From an uncultured Lachnospira sp. (lineage in GTDB: Bacteria; Bacillota; Clostridia; Lachnospirales; Lachnospiraceae): a stretch of DNA of 64,000 nucleotides. Shown one piece after another: positions 56,114-64,000 of the stretch (its first letter is position 1; each line of letters starts with the position of its first letter). A program made the position numbers and the translations under genes. The stretch is from the NCBI GenBank assembly GCA_946186125.1, contig CAMHLZ010000003.1:1-64000 (forward strand), in the 5' to 3' direction. The notes beneath the pieces are model-generated. The model searched no databases. It saw nothing but the letters and a program-made list of their open reading frames with translations, and was not told the DNA's origin.

Positions 56114-57519
56114 GCTTTATGACCTCCAATCTGTCCGTTTCTTTGTATCGCCGTTGCACCCTCGAGCAGATTCATTCCTTTTACAACTGCATTTTTTCCA
56201 TATTTGTGTTTTATATCAATTACCGCATCCTGAATTGCTTTTTCTTTTTTCAATTCATACTGCTCTTTTTCGTAATCATTAAAAATGCTCATTTGTCTGT
56301 AACTCACATCATCTCTTGCGTCATCCTCATTTATAACATGATTTGCAGTAATTGTAATCCGCCTTATGAGCAGATTTTCATCTGTTATTTCATTATATAA
56401 TTCAACTGCTGCTTTAATAACGGCTTGTGTAGATGATGTATACTTAATCAGATTCTTTGTTCCATGTGCATGCTTTGGAATCTTTCTTCCATACCTGTCA
56501 ACAGTGACTTCGCCCCTGTACTTTTTCATATCTGTCTCTTTTATATTGGAAACATCATAACCAATGGTCAGCACAATCTGATTCGTAACAAGTCTTTTTT
56601 CTACAAGCTCAAGTACGAGCAGGTCAGTCATCTCTTTTACAACCAGTTCACCTTTTTTATATTCGTAGGGGCACATCAGAACCTGTCCTGAACTTATACT
56701 GTTCTGTCTTGGTCTGTATTCCTTAATATCTTTTATTGTACAAGGCTCCCAGCCCCATGCATGATCAATCAGAAGTTCCGCATTAACACCGAACAATTTA
56801 TATAATAAATCTTCATTGTAAAATTCTCCCGTTCTTCCGACTGAACACCTTGCTACATCTCCCATAGTCTCAATTCCATATTTTTTCAGTTTTGTGGAAT
56901 ATCCGCTTCCGACACGCCAGAAATCTGTTATCGGCTTATGCCCCCACAACTCTCTTCTGTATGTCATTTCATCTAACTGTGCAATACGTACACCTTTTTC
57001 GTCTGCCGGAATTCTTTTAGCCATAACATCCATTGCAACCTTGCACAAATAAAGATTTGTACCTATACCCGCTGTTGCAGTTATACCCGTTTCACCTAAA
57101 ACATCAAGTATCATCTGAGATGCCAGTTCTTTAGGTGTCATATTATAATTATTGAGATATCCGGTCACATCCATAAATACTTCATCTATCGAATAAACAT
57201 GAATATCTTCCGGCGCAACATACTTCAGATAAATATTATATATACGCGAACTGTATTCCATGTATAACGCCATTCTTGGTTTTGCTATAATGAATTGCTG
57301 CCTTGCTTCACGTGCCTTTTGCTCTACCTCAAACAATCGTGCCCTGCCCGGGATGCCAATTTTTTTCAGTGAGGGTGTTACCGCAAGACATATCGTTTTT
57401 GATGTTCTGTCAGAATCAGCCACAACCAGATTTGTACTGAGCGGATCAAGATTTCGCTCTACACATTCTACAGAAGCGTAAAATGATTTTAAATCAATTG
57501 CAATATACACTTTTTCCAT
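56110..57519 (-). CDS. Y-family DNA polymerase (DinB/UvrX-like)
   Basis: The 469-residue translesion polymerase has a palm with the catalytic Asp9 (YIAIDLKSFYASVE) and the second acidic pair in YSIDEVFMDVTGY. It also has the fingers region, the thumb helix-hairpin-helix (ETMGDVARCSVG) and a little-finger domain (about 270-400). The C-terminal tail (to 469) is longer than DinB and nearer to UvrX/UmuC. Start ATG 57519 follows GGGGGATAT; an upstream ATG (57543) overlaps the ATPase gene. It lies last but one in the repair-like cassette. Confidence 0.88.
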   Translation of the reverse strand: MEKVYIAIDLKSFYASVECVERNLDPLSTNLVVADSDRTSKTICLAVTPSLKKIGIPGRARLFEVEQKAREARQQFIIAKPRMALYMEYSSRIYNIYLKYVAPEDIHVYSIDEVFMDVTGYLNNYNMTPKELASQMILDVLGETGITATAGIGTNLYLCKVAMDVMAKRIPADEKGVRIAQLDEMTYRRELWGHKPITDFWRVGSGYSTKLKKYGIETMGDVARCSVGRTGEFYNEDLLYKLFGVNAELLIDHAWGWEPCTIKDIKEYRPRQNSISSGQVLMCPYEYKKGELVVKEMTDLLVLELVEKRLVTNQIVLTIGYDVSNIKETDMKKYRGEVTVDRYGRKIPKHAHGTKNLIKYTSSTQAVIKAAVELYNEITDENLLIRRITITANHVINEDDARDDVSYRQMSIFNDYEKEQYELKKEKAIQDAVIDIKHKYGKNAVVKGMNLLEGATAIQRNGQIGGHKA

Positions 57520-57530
57520 ATATCCCCCTA

Positions 57531-59030
57531 TCAATTCATCCATTCATTCTTTCTTGCCGTAAAATATAACAGCTGATATTTTTCTGATAGTCTTTCCATA
57601 AATCTTCCGGCTTCCTTAATTTTTTCATCATCCAGATGAACAAACACATCATCCATTACTATAAAAGGTGCTTCTCCCTCATACATCACATCTATCAAAG
57701 CCATTCTTAAACATATATTCACAATGTCCCTGTATCCTTCACTTAAAAATGCGGCATCTCTTAGCATTCCACTTTCTTCAAAATTAATATTCATGTTAAT
57801 ATCAATTTGAAAATTCATGCTATCAAAATATTTTAAATATTTTTTGAAACTCTTTAATACCGGCACTACATATCCGGAACTTAAGTTTTCTTTAGCTTTT
57901 ATAATGTAATTTCTAGTTTTTTCAGCAATCTGATATTCTTTGAAATACTTCTCATACTCCTTTTTCATATCATCAAATCTCCTTGAAACTTCATCTATAC
58001 CGGATAATTCTTTTCTTAACTCATTTATTTCTGTCTGAGCATAAATCATATCCGCTCTTACTTTCTGTAACCTTTCATTAACAGCGTCCCTTTCATTATC
58101 AAGTTCTTCTGTTTTTGAAACATAGTCTTTGTTTTTATTTTTATTGAAATTTATAATCTGCAATATAAAAGATATGCAAAGGCATGCTATACCCGGTATA
58201 TATTGTTTCAAATAAATACAGACTGCTGCCGATATTATTAATACAAAAATCTTTATTATATCACCGTATCCACTACTCTTTATGTTATTATCAGCATTTA
58301 TCTTTTCCTGTTTCATGGATTCAAGCCTATTTAATAATTCTCTATCTTCTTTACGCAGTCTGATAATGTTTTCTCCGATATCATTTATCTTTTTTTCGAT
58401 TTCATAACCCGCAAGCAATTCTTTTTCAAGACTCATTTTTTCTTTTTTCATTTTGTATAAGTATCCGGTCTTTCTGACAGGGCTCATTTTATTCAGATAA
58501 TCCTGCAATAATCTGCATATATCTTCATATCGGTTTACATCTTTAGTATCATCCACCAGATTACCAAGTTTCGCATTTATATCGTCAGATTCTCCCGTTG
58601 TCGTGTCCGCTGATGTTATAAATGCTGTCCTTTTATATGACTCCTCATCTATTTCAAGGAGATATTTTCCCATACTCCCCTGAATATTCTCTATCATTTT
58701 TCCGGTATGTATATTGATTATCTGTATCTCATCATCTTTTTCTTTCTCACCGAATATTTTTTTTACAACATATTCATTACGACTTGTGGATATCCGTATA
58801 CTTCCACCATATAAGCCATGATTCCACGGTCTGTATCTTTTTCTTTCATTATCTGTATCATTTCTTGCTCTCTCTCCCGAGAATCCATAAAGCATTATCC
58901 TTATAAATGCAGAAAAAGTGCTTTTACCCCAACCGTTTTCTCTTACTATAGTATTGACGGATTCGTTAAAATCCATTTCGATATCACTAAGTCTTCCAAA
59001 ATTATATATTTTACAGCTTATGATTCTCAT
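57531..59030 (-). CDS. SbcC/YhaN-like ATPase with an internal membrane hairpin
   Basis: The 499-residue SMC-like ATPase has an N-terminal Walker A variant RENGWGKST (31-39; the first Gly is Arg), two long coiled-coil arms (about 200-255 and 300-400), a hydrophobic hairpin between them (about 262-293), an ABC-like signature FLSEGYRD and Walker B APFIVMDDVF near the C-terminus. This is the YhaN-type layout. It overlaps the SbcD-like gene by one base. It probably forms a nuclease complex with that protein; a membrane location follows from the hydrophobic segment. Confidence 0.82.
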   Translation of the reverse strand: MRIISCKIYNFGRLSDIEMDFNESVNTIVRENGWGKSTFSAFIRIMLYGFSGERARNDTDNERKRYRPWNHGLYGGSIRISTSRNEYVVKKIFGEKEKDDEIQIINIHTGKMIENIQGSMGKYLLEIDEESYKRTAFITSADTTTGESDDINAKLGNLVDDTKDVNRYEDICRLLQDYLNKMSPVRKTGYLYKMKKEKMSLEKELLAGYEIEKKINDIGENIIRLRKEDRELLNRLESMKQEKINADNNIKSSGYGDIIKIFVLIISAAVCIYLKQYIPGIACLCISFILQIINFNKNKNKDYVSKTEELDNERDAVNERLQKVRADMIYAQTEINELRKELSGIDEVSRRFDDMKKEYEKYFKEYQIAEKTRNYIIKAKENLSSGYVVPVLKSFKKYLKYFDSMNFQIDINMNINFEESGMLRDAAFLSEGYRDIVNICLRMALIDVMYEGEAPFIVMDDVFVHLDDEKIKEAGRFMERLSEKYQLLYFTARKNEWMN

Positions 59031-60100
59031 TATGATATCACACCTTTCGTAATAACAGAAATACCCATTTTAAGAATTGCTGCCTTGTCTTCTTCGGACT
59101 CATCCGAAGCTTTGACAAGTCTTACAAATTCTCCTTTTAAAGAGATGCTCTCATCATCTAAATATTCCTCTGATACCCGCTCTGTACTGTCACATATTTT
59201 TACATATTCATACCTTTCCTGAAAATATTCGTATATGTATACCGTATTAATACGTCTGTCCCATGAAAGTGCTCCTTCTAATATTACTTTGATATAGTCT
59301 TTGAATTCTGCACCGCATTTTGACAATTCACTGCTTATAAGCTGCAATATTTCATTATCTGACGCACAATTTCCAACATCAACAGACAATTGATGCAGTT
59401 TTCTCCCTGCTACAGAAACAAATTTCATTCTGAATGTCAAATCTTCCTCATCTATGTCAAGCAAAATAAACCCATGCTCTCCACATTCATCAAATCCTCT
59501 CCCCTCAAGACATCCCGGATAGCAATACACGCCTCTGTCATCTATAATACCTTTTTTAAAGGAATGTATGTGCCCAAGTGCCATGTAATCTATATTCTTT
59601 TCTCTATAATCATCTATCTTAATGTGATTATAATTCTCATCACCATGCAGCATAAGTATATTGAATTTTTCTTTATCAAGTTCCAGATACTTACTTGCTA
59701 TATTATCATTTTTTTCATCAAGCTCCAAACCTGTTATAACAATATCCCCCATACCATACGAACGCCATTTGTCATTAAACATTTTTAAATTAACAGGAAT
59801 ATCACCTGAAAACACATTATCTTCGTCGTGATTCCCTTTAAGATAAAAAAATAATATATCCGGATGTTCTCTTATTCCGTCAAGTACCGTGTCCCTAATA
59901 AATGTATCGGGAACATTTGTGTCAAATAAATCTCCTGATATTAATACAGCCTCTGCATCATTTAAATCCGCATATTCAACCATCCTGTTAAATGTATGAA
60001 GAAGCTCAATATTTCTCCCGTATGCTCTTTTTTTATCCAGATGTGCCGTCAGTCTTGAATCAAGATGTAAATCCGCACAATGTATTATCCTCACTGTCAT
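59030..60100 (-). CDS. SbcD/YhaO-like metallophosphoesterase
   Basis: The 356-residue nuclease-type phosphoesterase has all metal-site motifs: HCADLHLD (D-x-H), ISGDLFD, GNHDED, LHGDENY and ALGHIHSFK. A C-terminal capping part follows from about 235. Partner of the SbcC/YhaN-like ATPase downstream (one-base overlap). Start uncertain: ATG 60100 keeps the full N-terminus, while GTG 60094 has better spacing from AGGTGA. It heads the cassette; no terminator lies between it and the genes that follow. Confidence 0.87.
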   Translation of the reverse strand: MTVRIIHCADLHLDSRLTAHLDKKRAYGRNIELLHTFNRMVEYADLNDAEAVLISGDLFDTNVPDTFIRDTVLDGIREHPDILFFYLKGNHDEDNVFSGDIPVNLKMFNDKWRSYGMGDIVITGLELDEKNDNIASKYLELDKEKFNILMLHGDENYNHIKIDDYREKNIDYMALGHIHSFKKGIIDDRGVYCYPGCLEGRGFDECGEHGFILLDIDEEDLTFRMKFVSVAGRKLHQLSVDVGNCASDNEILQLISSELSKCGAEFKDYIKVILEGALSWDRRINTVYIYEYFQERYEYVKICDSTERVSEEYLDDESISLKGEFVRLVKASDESEEDKAAILKMGISVITKGVIS

Positions 60101-60166
60101 CACCTGTCTTTGTATTTCATGATATTATCCATTGTACCAAACATTTGTTTGCATTGCAATTTTTTA

Positions 60167-60195
60167 TTGAAATTATTTTATGAATATGTTATAGT
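60167..60195 (+). promoter_or_regulatory. Promoter of the symporter gene
   Basis: TTGAAA, 17 bp, TATAGT, about 58 bp upstream of the start; the ribosome site is AGAGGG. Confidence 0.65.
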
Positions 60196-60252
60196 TGCTT
60201 TAACGCTTTAAAGTATTGGTGTTAAATAACTAGAAAAGAGGGTATTTATATT

Positions 60253-61839
60253 ATGAGAGAAGTATTATGTATCATCATGCTTGTAATTTTTTTCGCCGTG
60301 ATGATAGGAGTAGGGTTTTACTCCAGAAAACATGCAACTGATGTAAACGGATTTGTATTAGGCGGGCGGGGTGTCGGTCCATGGCTTACCGCATTCGCCT
60401 TTGGAACTTCTTATTTTTCAGCAGTTATTTTTGTCGGTTATGCTGGACAGTTTGGCTGGAATTTCGGGCTTTCGTCTACCTGGGCGGGTCTTGGTAACGC
60501 GTTTATCGGCTCACTCCTGGCATGGAATATATTAGGAAGAAGGACCCGTGTTATGACCCAGCATCTCGATGCAAAAACGATGCCGGATTTTTTTGGAAAG
60601 CGGTTCAATTCAACTAAACTTAAGGTTATTGCTGCTGTTATAGTTTTCATTTTCCTGATTCCTTACACAGCATCATTATACAATGGACTTTCAAGTCTTT
60701 TCGGTCTGGTATTTGATATTCCTTACTGGGTTGTTATTCTTGTAATGGCAGTTCTTACCGGATTTTACGTTATCTTTGGCGGATATATGGCAACCGCAAT
60801 TAATGATTTTATCCAGGGAATTATCATGTTATTTGGAATCTGTGCCGTTATTTTATCTGTTTTAAATGATAATGGCGGACTCTTAAATGCTACAAAGGAA
60901 CTTGCAACAATAGAGGGTGACGCAGGCTGGACAGGCGCTTATTCTTCATTCTTAGGTCCTGACCCGCTGGCATTATTATTCGTTGTAATTCTTACTTCAC
61001 TTGGCACATGGGGACTTCCTCAAATGGTCGGAAAGTTTTATGCTATCAAGAGTGAAAAAGATATACACAAGGGTACTTTGATTTCTACCGTATTTGCAAT
61101 TATCGTCGCTGGCGGATGTTATTTTCTGGGCGGCTTCGGAAGATTATATGAGGATTATATTTCTTACAATCCTGCAACAGGAAAACCGCTTTTTGATACT
61201 ATAATTCCGTCAATGCTTGCAACCCTGCCTGATGTAGTAGTTGCTGTAGTGATTGTTCTTGTTCTTTCGGCATCAATGTCAACATTGTCTTCGCTGGTAC
61301 TTACATCAAGCTCAACTTTTACACTTGATGTTATTAAAACTGGCAGTAAAAAAGAAATGGATGATAAAAAACAGGTATTTATAATGCGTATATTTATTGT
61401 ATTTTTTATAATTGTGTCTGCTATTATTGCAGTTATAAAAGATTCTCATCCTGAGGTTACATTTATCGCCCAGATGATGGGTGTATCATGGGGTGCTTTA
61501 GCCGGTGCTTTCCTTGCTCCGTTTTTCTACGGTCTGTACTGGAAAGGTGTAACTAAAGTCTCTGCTGCAATCTGCTTTGCCTGGGGATGCGGTATAGCAC
61601 TCGTGCAGTTATACATTACGCTCTGTAATGTTGATGTCACAAAATTTGGTGTTGTGTTAGGATATATTTTCAAATCCTCAATCAACTCCGGCGTTGTGGC
61701 AATGGTTGGCGGTCTTGTTATAGTACCGGTCGTAAGTTTATTTACTAATAAGCCTGACGAAACCATTATGAATGATGTATTTAAATGCTATACGGAACAT
61801 GTATCGGTGGAGAAGAAATATTCTTTGGAAGAAGATTAG
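60253..61839 (+). CDS. Sodium:solute symporter (SSS family)
   Basis: The 528-residue membrane protein has about 13 helices and the LeuT-fold SSS pattern: YSRKHATDVNGFVLGGRGVG after helix 1, GTSYFSAVIFVG in the unwound helix (Na+ site), and VLSASMSTLSSLVLTSSS in helix 8 (second Na+ site Ser/Thr pair). Members import sugars, amino acids, pantothenate or other solutes. The substrate is not evident. It is a single gene between a clear promoter and a strong terminator. Confidence 0.88.
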   Translation: MREVLCIIMLVIFFAVMIGVGFYSRKHATDVNGFVLGGRGVGPWLTAFAFGTSYFSAVIFVGYAGQFGWNFGLSSTWAGLGNAFIGSLLAWNILGRRTRVMTQHLDAKTMPDFFGKRFNSTKLKVIAAVIVFIFLIPYTASLYNGLSSLFGLVFDIPYWVVILVMAVLTGFYVIFGGYMATAINDFIQGIIMLFGICAVILSVLNDNGGLLNATKELATIEGDAGWTGAYSSFLGPDPLALLFVVILTSLGTWGLPQMVGKFYAIKSEKDIHKGTLISTVFAIIVAGGCYFLGGFGRLYEDYISYNPATGKPLFDTIIPSMLATLPDVVVAVVIVLVLSASMSTLSSLVLTSSSTFTLDVIKTGSKKEMDDKKQVFIMRIFIVFFIIVSAIIAVIKDSHPEVTFIAQMMGVSWGALAGAFLAPFFYGLYWKGVTKVSAAICFAWGCGIALVQLYITLCNVDVTKFGVVLGYIFKSSINSGVVAMVGGLVIVPVVSLFTNKPDETIMNDVFKCYTEHVSVEKKYSLEED

Positions 61840-61849
61840 TTTAAAATAT

Positions 61850-61889
61850 AATCCCCCGGGCTAGCTTTTGGGAGCTCACCCGGGGGATT
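61850..61889. terminator. Bidirectional terminator between the symporter and pckA genes
   Basis: An 11-bp perfect stem AATCCCCCGGG/CCCGGGGGATT, GC-rich, with AT-rich tails on both strands. Confidence 0.85.
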
Positions 61890-61913
61890 ATATTATTTGA
61901 ACTTATATATATC

Positions 61914-63518
61914 TTATAACTGTGGTCCTGCTGCAACTAATGCCTTACCTGCATCATTTCCTTCATATTTACCAAAGTTCTTTGTAAATCTTGAAGCAAG
62001 ATCTTTTGCCTTTGTCTCCCATTCAGAAGCATCTGCATATGTATCACGTGGATCAAGAATTGCAGTATCTACTCCAGGAAGCTCTGTAGGAACTTCGAAA
62101 TTGAACATTGGAATTGTCTTTGTAGGAGCTTTATTGATATCTCCACTTAAGATAGCATCGATGATACCACGTGTATCTTTAATAGAGATTCTCTTACCTG
62201 TTCCATTCCATCCTGTGTTAACTAAGTATGCCTTAGCTCCACTCTGCTGCATCTTCTTTACAAGCTCTTCACCGTATTTTGTAGGATGAAGTTCAAGGAA
62301 TGCCTGACCAAAGCATGCTGAGAATGTAGGTGTAGGCTCTGTGATTCCTCTTTCTGTACCTGCAAGTTTAGCTGTAAATCCTGAAAGGAAGTAGTACTGT
62401 GTCTGCTCAGGTGTAAGTATAGATACTGGTGGAAGTACTCCAAACGCATCAGCTGATAAGAAGATTACATTCTTAGCTGCAGGTGCTGAAGAAACCGGAC
62501 GTACAATGTTGTTGATATGATTGATTGGATAAGAAACACGTGTATTCTCTGTAACGCTCTTATCTGTGAAATCAATCTTTCCATCTGCTGCTACCGTAAC
62601 GTTTTCAAGAAGAGCATCTCTCTTAATAGCATTGTAGATATCAGGCTCTGAATCCTTATCAAGGTCAATAACTTTTGCATAGCATCCGCCTTCAAAGTTA
62701 AATACACCGTTATCATCCCATCCGTGCTCGTCATCACCGATAAGAAGACGCTTAGGATCTGTAGATAATGTTGTCTTACCTGTTCCTGAAAGTCCGAAGA
62801 AGATTGCTGTATTTTCACCATTCATATCTGTATTTGCTGAACAGTGCATTGAAGCAATTCCTTTTAATGGAAGATAGTAGTTCATCATAGAGAACATACC
62901 CTTCTTCATCTCTCCGCCGTACCATGTATTAATGATAACCTGCTCACGACTTGTAATGTTAAATGCTACACAAGTCTCTGAGTTAAGACCTAACTCTTTA
63001 AAGTTCTCAACTTTAGCTTTAGAAGCATTATATACTACGAAATCAGGCTCAAAATCTTTAAGTTCATCCTCTGTAGGCTGGATAAACATGTTCTTGATAA
63101 AGTGTGCCTGCCATGCTACCTCTACGATAAAACGAACAGCCATACGTGTATCTTTATTTGCTCCACAGAATGCATCTACAACGAAAAGTCTCTTGTTAGA
63201 AAGCTCTTTCTTAGCGATATCTTTTACTGCAGCCCATGTTTCCTCTGTCATAGGATGGTTGTCATTCTTATACTCGTCAGATGTCCACCATACTGTATCT
63301 TTAGAATTCTCATCCATAACGATGAACTTATCTTTTGGTGAACGTCCCGTATAAATTCCGGTCATAACGTTAACTGCTCCGAGTTCTGTTTTCTGTCCAA
63401 CTTCATATCCCTCGAGTCCGGACTTTGTCTCCTCCTCGAATAATACGTCATAAGAAGGATTATACACAATCTCAGTCGCTCCGGTAATGCCATACTTACT
63501 TAAATCGATTTCTGCCAT
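61914..63518 (-). CDS. pckA: Phosphoenolpyruvate carboxykinase (ATP)
   Basis: The 534-residue enzyme interconverts oxaloacetate and PEP with ATP/ADP. It has [11 protein letters not shown] (substrate site), the kinase-1a loop [11 protein letters not shown], kinase-2 [11 protein letters not shown], and the metal and adenine regions toward the C-terminus. In many anaerobes it fixes CO2 onto PEP and yields ATP on the path to succinate. Its own promoter and an AGAGGT ribosome site are present, and the leader is about 115 nt. Length is typical for the ATP-type. Confidence 0.96.
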   Translation of the reverse strand: MAEIDLSKYGITGATEIVYNPSYDVLFEEETKSGLEGYEVGQKTELGAVNVMTGIYTGRSPKDKFIVMDENSKDTVWWTSDEYKNDNHPMTEETWAAVKDIAKKELSNKRLFVVDAFCGANKDTRMAVRFIVEVAWQAHFIKNMFIQPTEDELKDFEPDFVVYNASKAKVENFKELGLNSETCVAFNITSREQVIINTWYGGEMKKGMFSMMNYYLPLKGIASMHCSANTDMNGENTAIFFGLSGTGKTTLSTDPKRLLIGDDEHGWDDNGVFNFEGGCYAKVIDLDKDSEPDIYNAIKRDALLENVTVAADGKIDFTDKSVTENTRVSYPINHINNIVRPVSSAPAAKNVIFLSADAFGVLPPVSILTPEQTQYYFLSGFTAKLAGTERGITEPTPTFSACFGQAFLELHPTKYGEELVKKMQQSGAKAYLVNTGWNGTGKRISIKDTRGIIDAILSGDINKAPTKTIPMFNFEVPTELPGVDTAILDPRDTYADASEWETKAKDLASRFTKNFGKYEGNDAGKALVAAGPQL

Positions 63519-63639
63519 TTGATTTTACCTCTTTTCTTAAAATTTGTAATTTATTTGATAACCTATTGCCCACTACAGGTATACGGTATCTTTCCTTAAA
63601 ATGCGAAACTGTATGACAGTTCCCCACTTTCACTTTAGT

Positions 63640-63668
63640 AGTATACATAAATAAAGAAAATAAATCAA
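63640..63668 (-). promoter_or_regulatory. Promoter of pckA
   Basis: TTGATT, 17 bp, TATACT, leaving a leader of roughly 115 nt with short stems (AACTG/CAGTT and GATA-CC/GGTTATC) that could be regulatory. Confidence 0.65.
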
Positions 63669-63706
63669 TATCAAAATATAATTTTCTTAATAAATAAAAT
63701 CTTTTG

Positions 63707-63715
63707 TGTTATAAT
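63707..63715 (+). promoter_or_regulatory. Extended -10 promoter of the last gene
   Basis: TGTTATAAT (TGn extension plus TATAAT) lies 33 bp upstream of the start, with no clear -35. Confidence 0.5.
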
Positions 63716-63747
63716 ATATGTGATTTACATATGAAAGGAATATATGC

Positions 63748-64000
63748 ATGATGAAAGAAAAGAATCCATTAATAGTATTTTTTGCAGGAATTATTCTGCT
63801 TGGTGCCGGTCTTTACTGGCTCTTCAACTCTGTAGACGTATCAGCCATTGGTTTTGGTTTCGGATATTCTTTCCGCCTAGGAGGTACTTCCATACCATCC
63901 GGACTTACCGTAGTTCCGCTTATTGTTGCAATATTCTGGTGGGTTATAAAACCTGATTCATTTGGTCCTAAGGTTCTGTTTGTACTTGGATTAGTGATAA
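63748..64000 (+). CDS. Small membrane protein, 5' part only
   Basis: From ATG 63748 (GAAAGGAA at 7 bp) the frame stays open to the window end: 84 codons starting MMKEKNPLIVFFAGIILL. Three hydrophobic stretches are visible (about 8-28, 55-68 and 78 onward), with a Gly/Phe-rich loop (GFGFGYSFRLGG). The family is not recognised; the 3' end is outside the window. Another frame that starts at 63744 is a shadow. Confidence 0.65.
   Translation, partial: MMKEKNPLIVFFAGIILLGAGLYWLFNSVDVSAIGFGFGYSFRLGGTSIPSGLTVVPLIVAIFWWVIKPDSFGPKVLFVLGLVI

Overview
The window looks like a low-GC Firmicutes chromosome, most likely Lachnospiraceae (Clostridia). The evidence is gene content and order: a Crh-like/whiA/rapZ/murB/ROK/hprK/uvrC/ftsH run, small proteins typical of that family (DUF6145-, DUF6465- and DUF6462-like), a Cthe_2159-type beta-helix surface protein, AT-rich spacers, strong AGGAGG ribosome sites and consensus sigma-A promoters. 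The species cannot be named from sequence alone.

Positions 1 to about 11,980 form an accessory island against the 3' end of lysS. From left to right it holds a truncated IS21-type transposase, a small excisionase-like gene, decayed excisionase and resolvase remnants, an ATPase-TOPRIM gene pair, a RelBE/ParE-type toxin-antitoxin pair, a compact IS21-like element in which an unknown ORF stands in place of istA, and a three-gene operon of a HEPN-motif protein plus type III restriction-modification Mod and Res. A 15-bp direct repeat at 1260-1274 and 11995-12009 matches the lysS 3' end. Two sets of tandem short repeats lie just inside the right copy. This suggests the island arose by site-specific integration into lysS. 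No integrase is present in the window.

From 11,983 to 64,000 the chromosome is ordinary core. It contains lysS-greA under a perfect sigma-A promoter; dusB-coaX-DUF6145-birA; argF; an SPFH/NfeD membrane pair; a secreted SleB-type hydrolase; pfkA-dnaE; the crh-whiA-rapZ-murB-glucokinase-hprK block that joins carbon-catabolite control to wall synthesis; uvrC-ftsH; and a 1124-residue surface protein. After these come pyrG, a BspA-like leucine-rich repeat protein, a heterodimeric ABC exporter, tRNA-Leu(UAG) and several membrane proteins. The right part holds an ECF S component, an EAL phosphodiesterase with a FapA-like protein, an aminotransferase, a DNA-repair-like cassette (SbcD-like, SbcC/YhaN-like, Y-family polymerase, small conserved protein), a sodium/solute symporter, pckA and the start of one membrane protein.

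Crh-like protein and HprK lie in one neighbourhood with ROK glucokinase, PfkA and PckA nearby. Crh carries Glu where HPr has its phosphorylatable His15 but keeps Ser46, so it should act only as a regulatory HprK target. The most novel material is in the island: the HEPN protein leading the type III restriction operon, the ATPase-TOPRIM pair, and the IS21-like element without a recognisable transposase.
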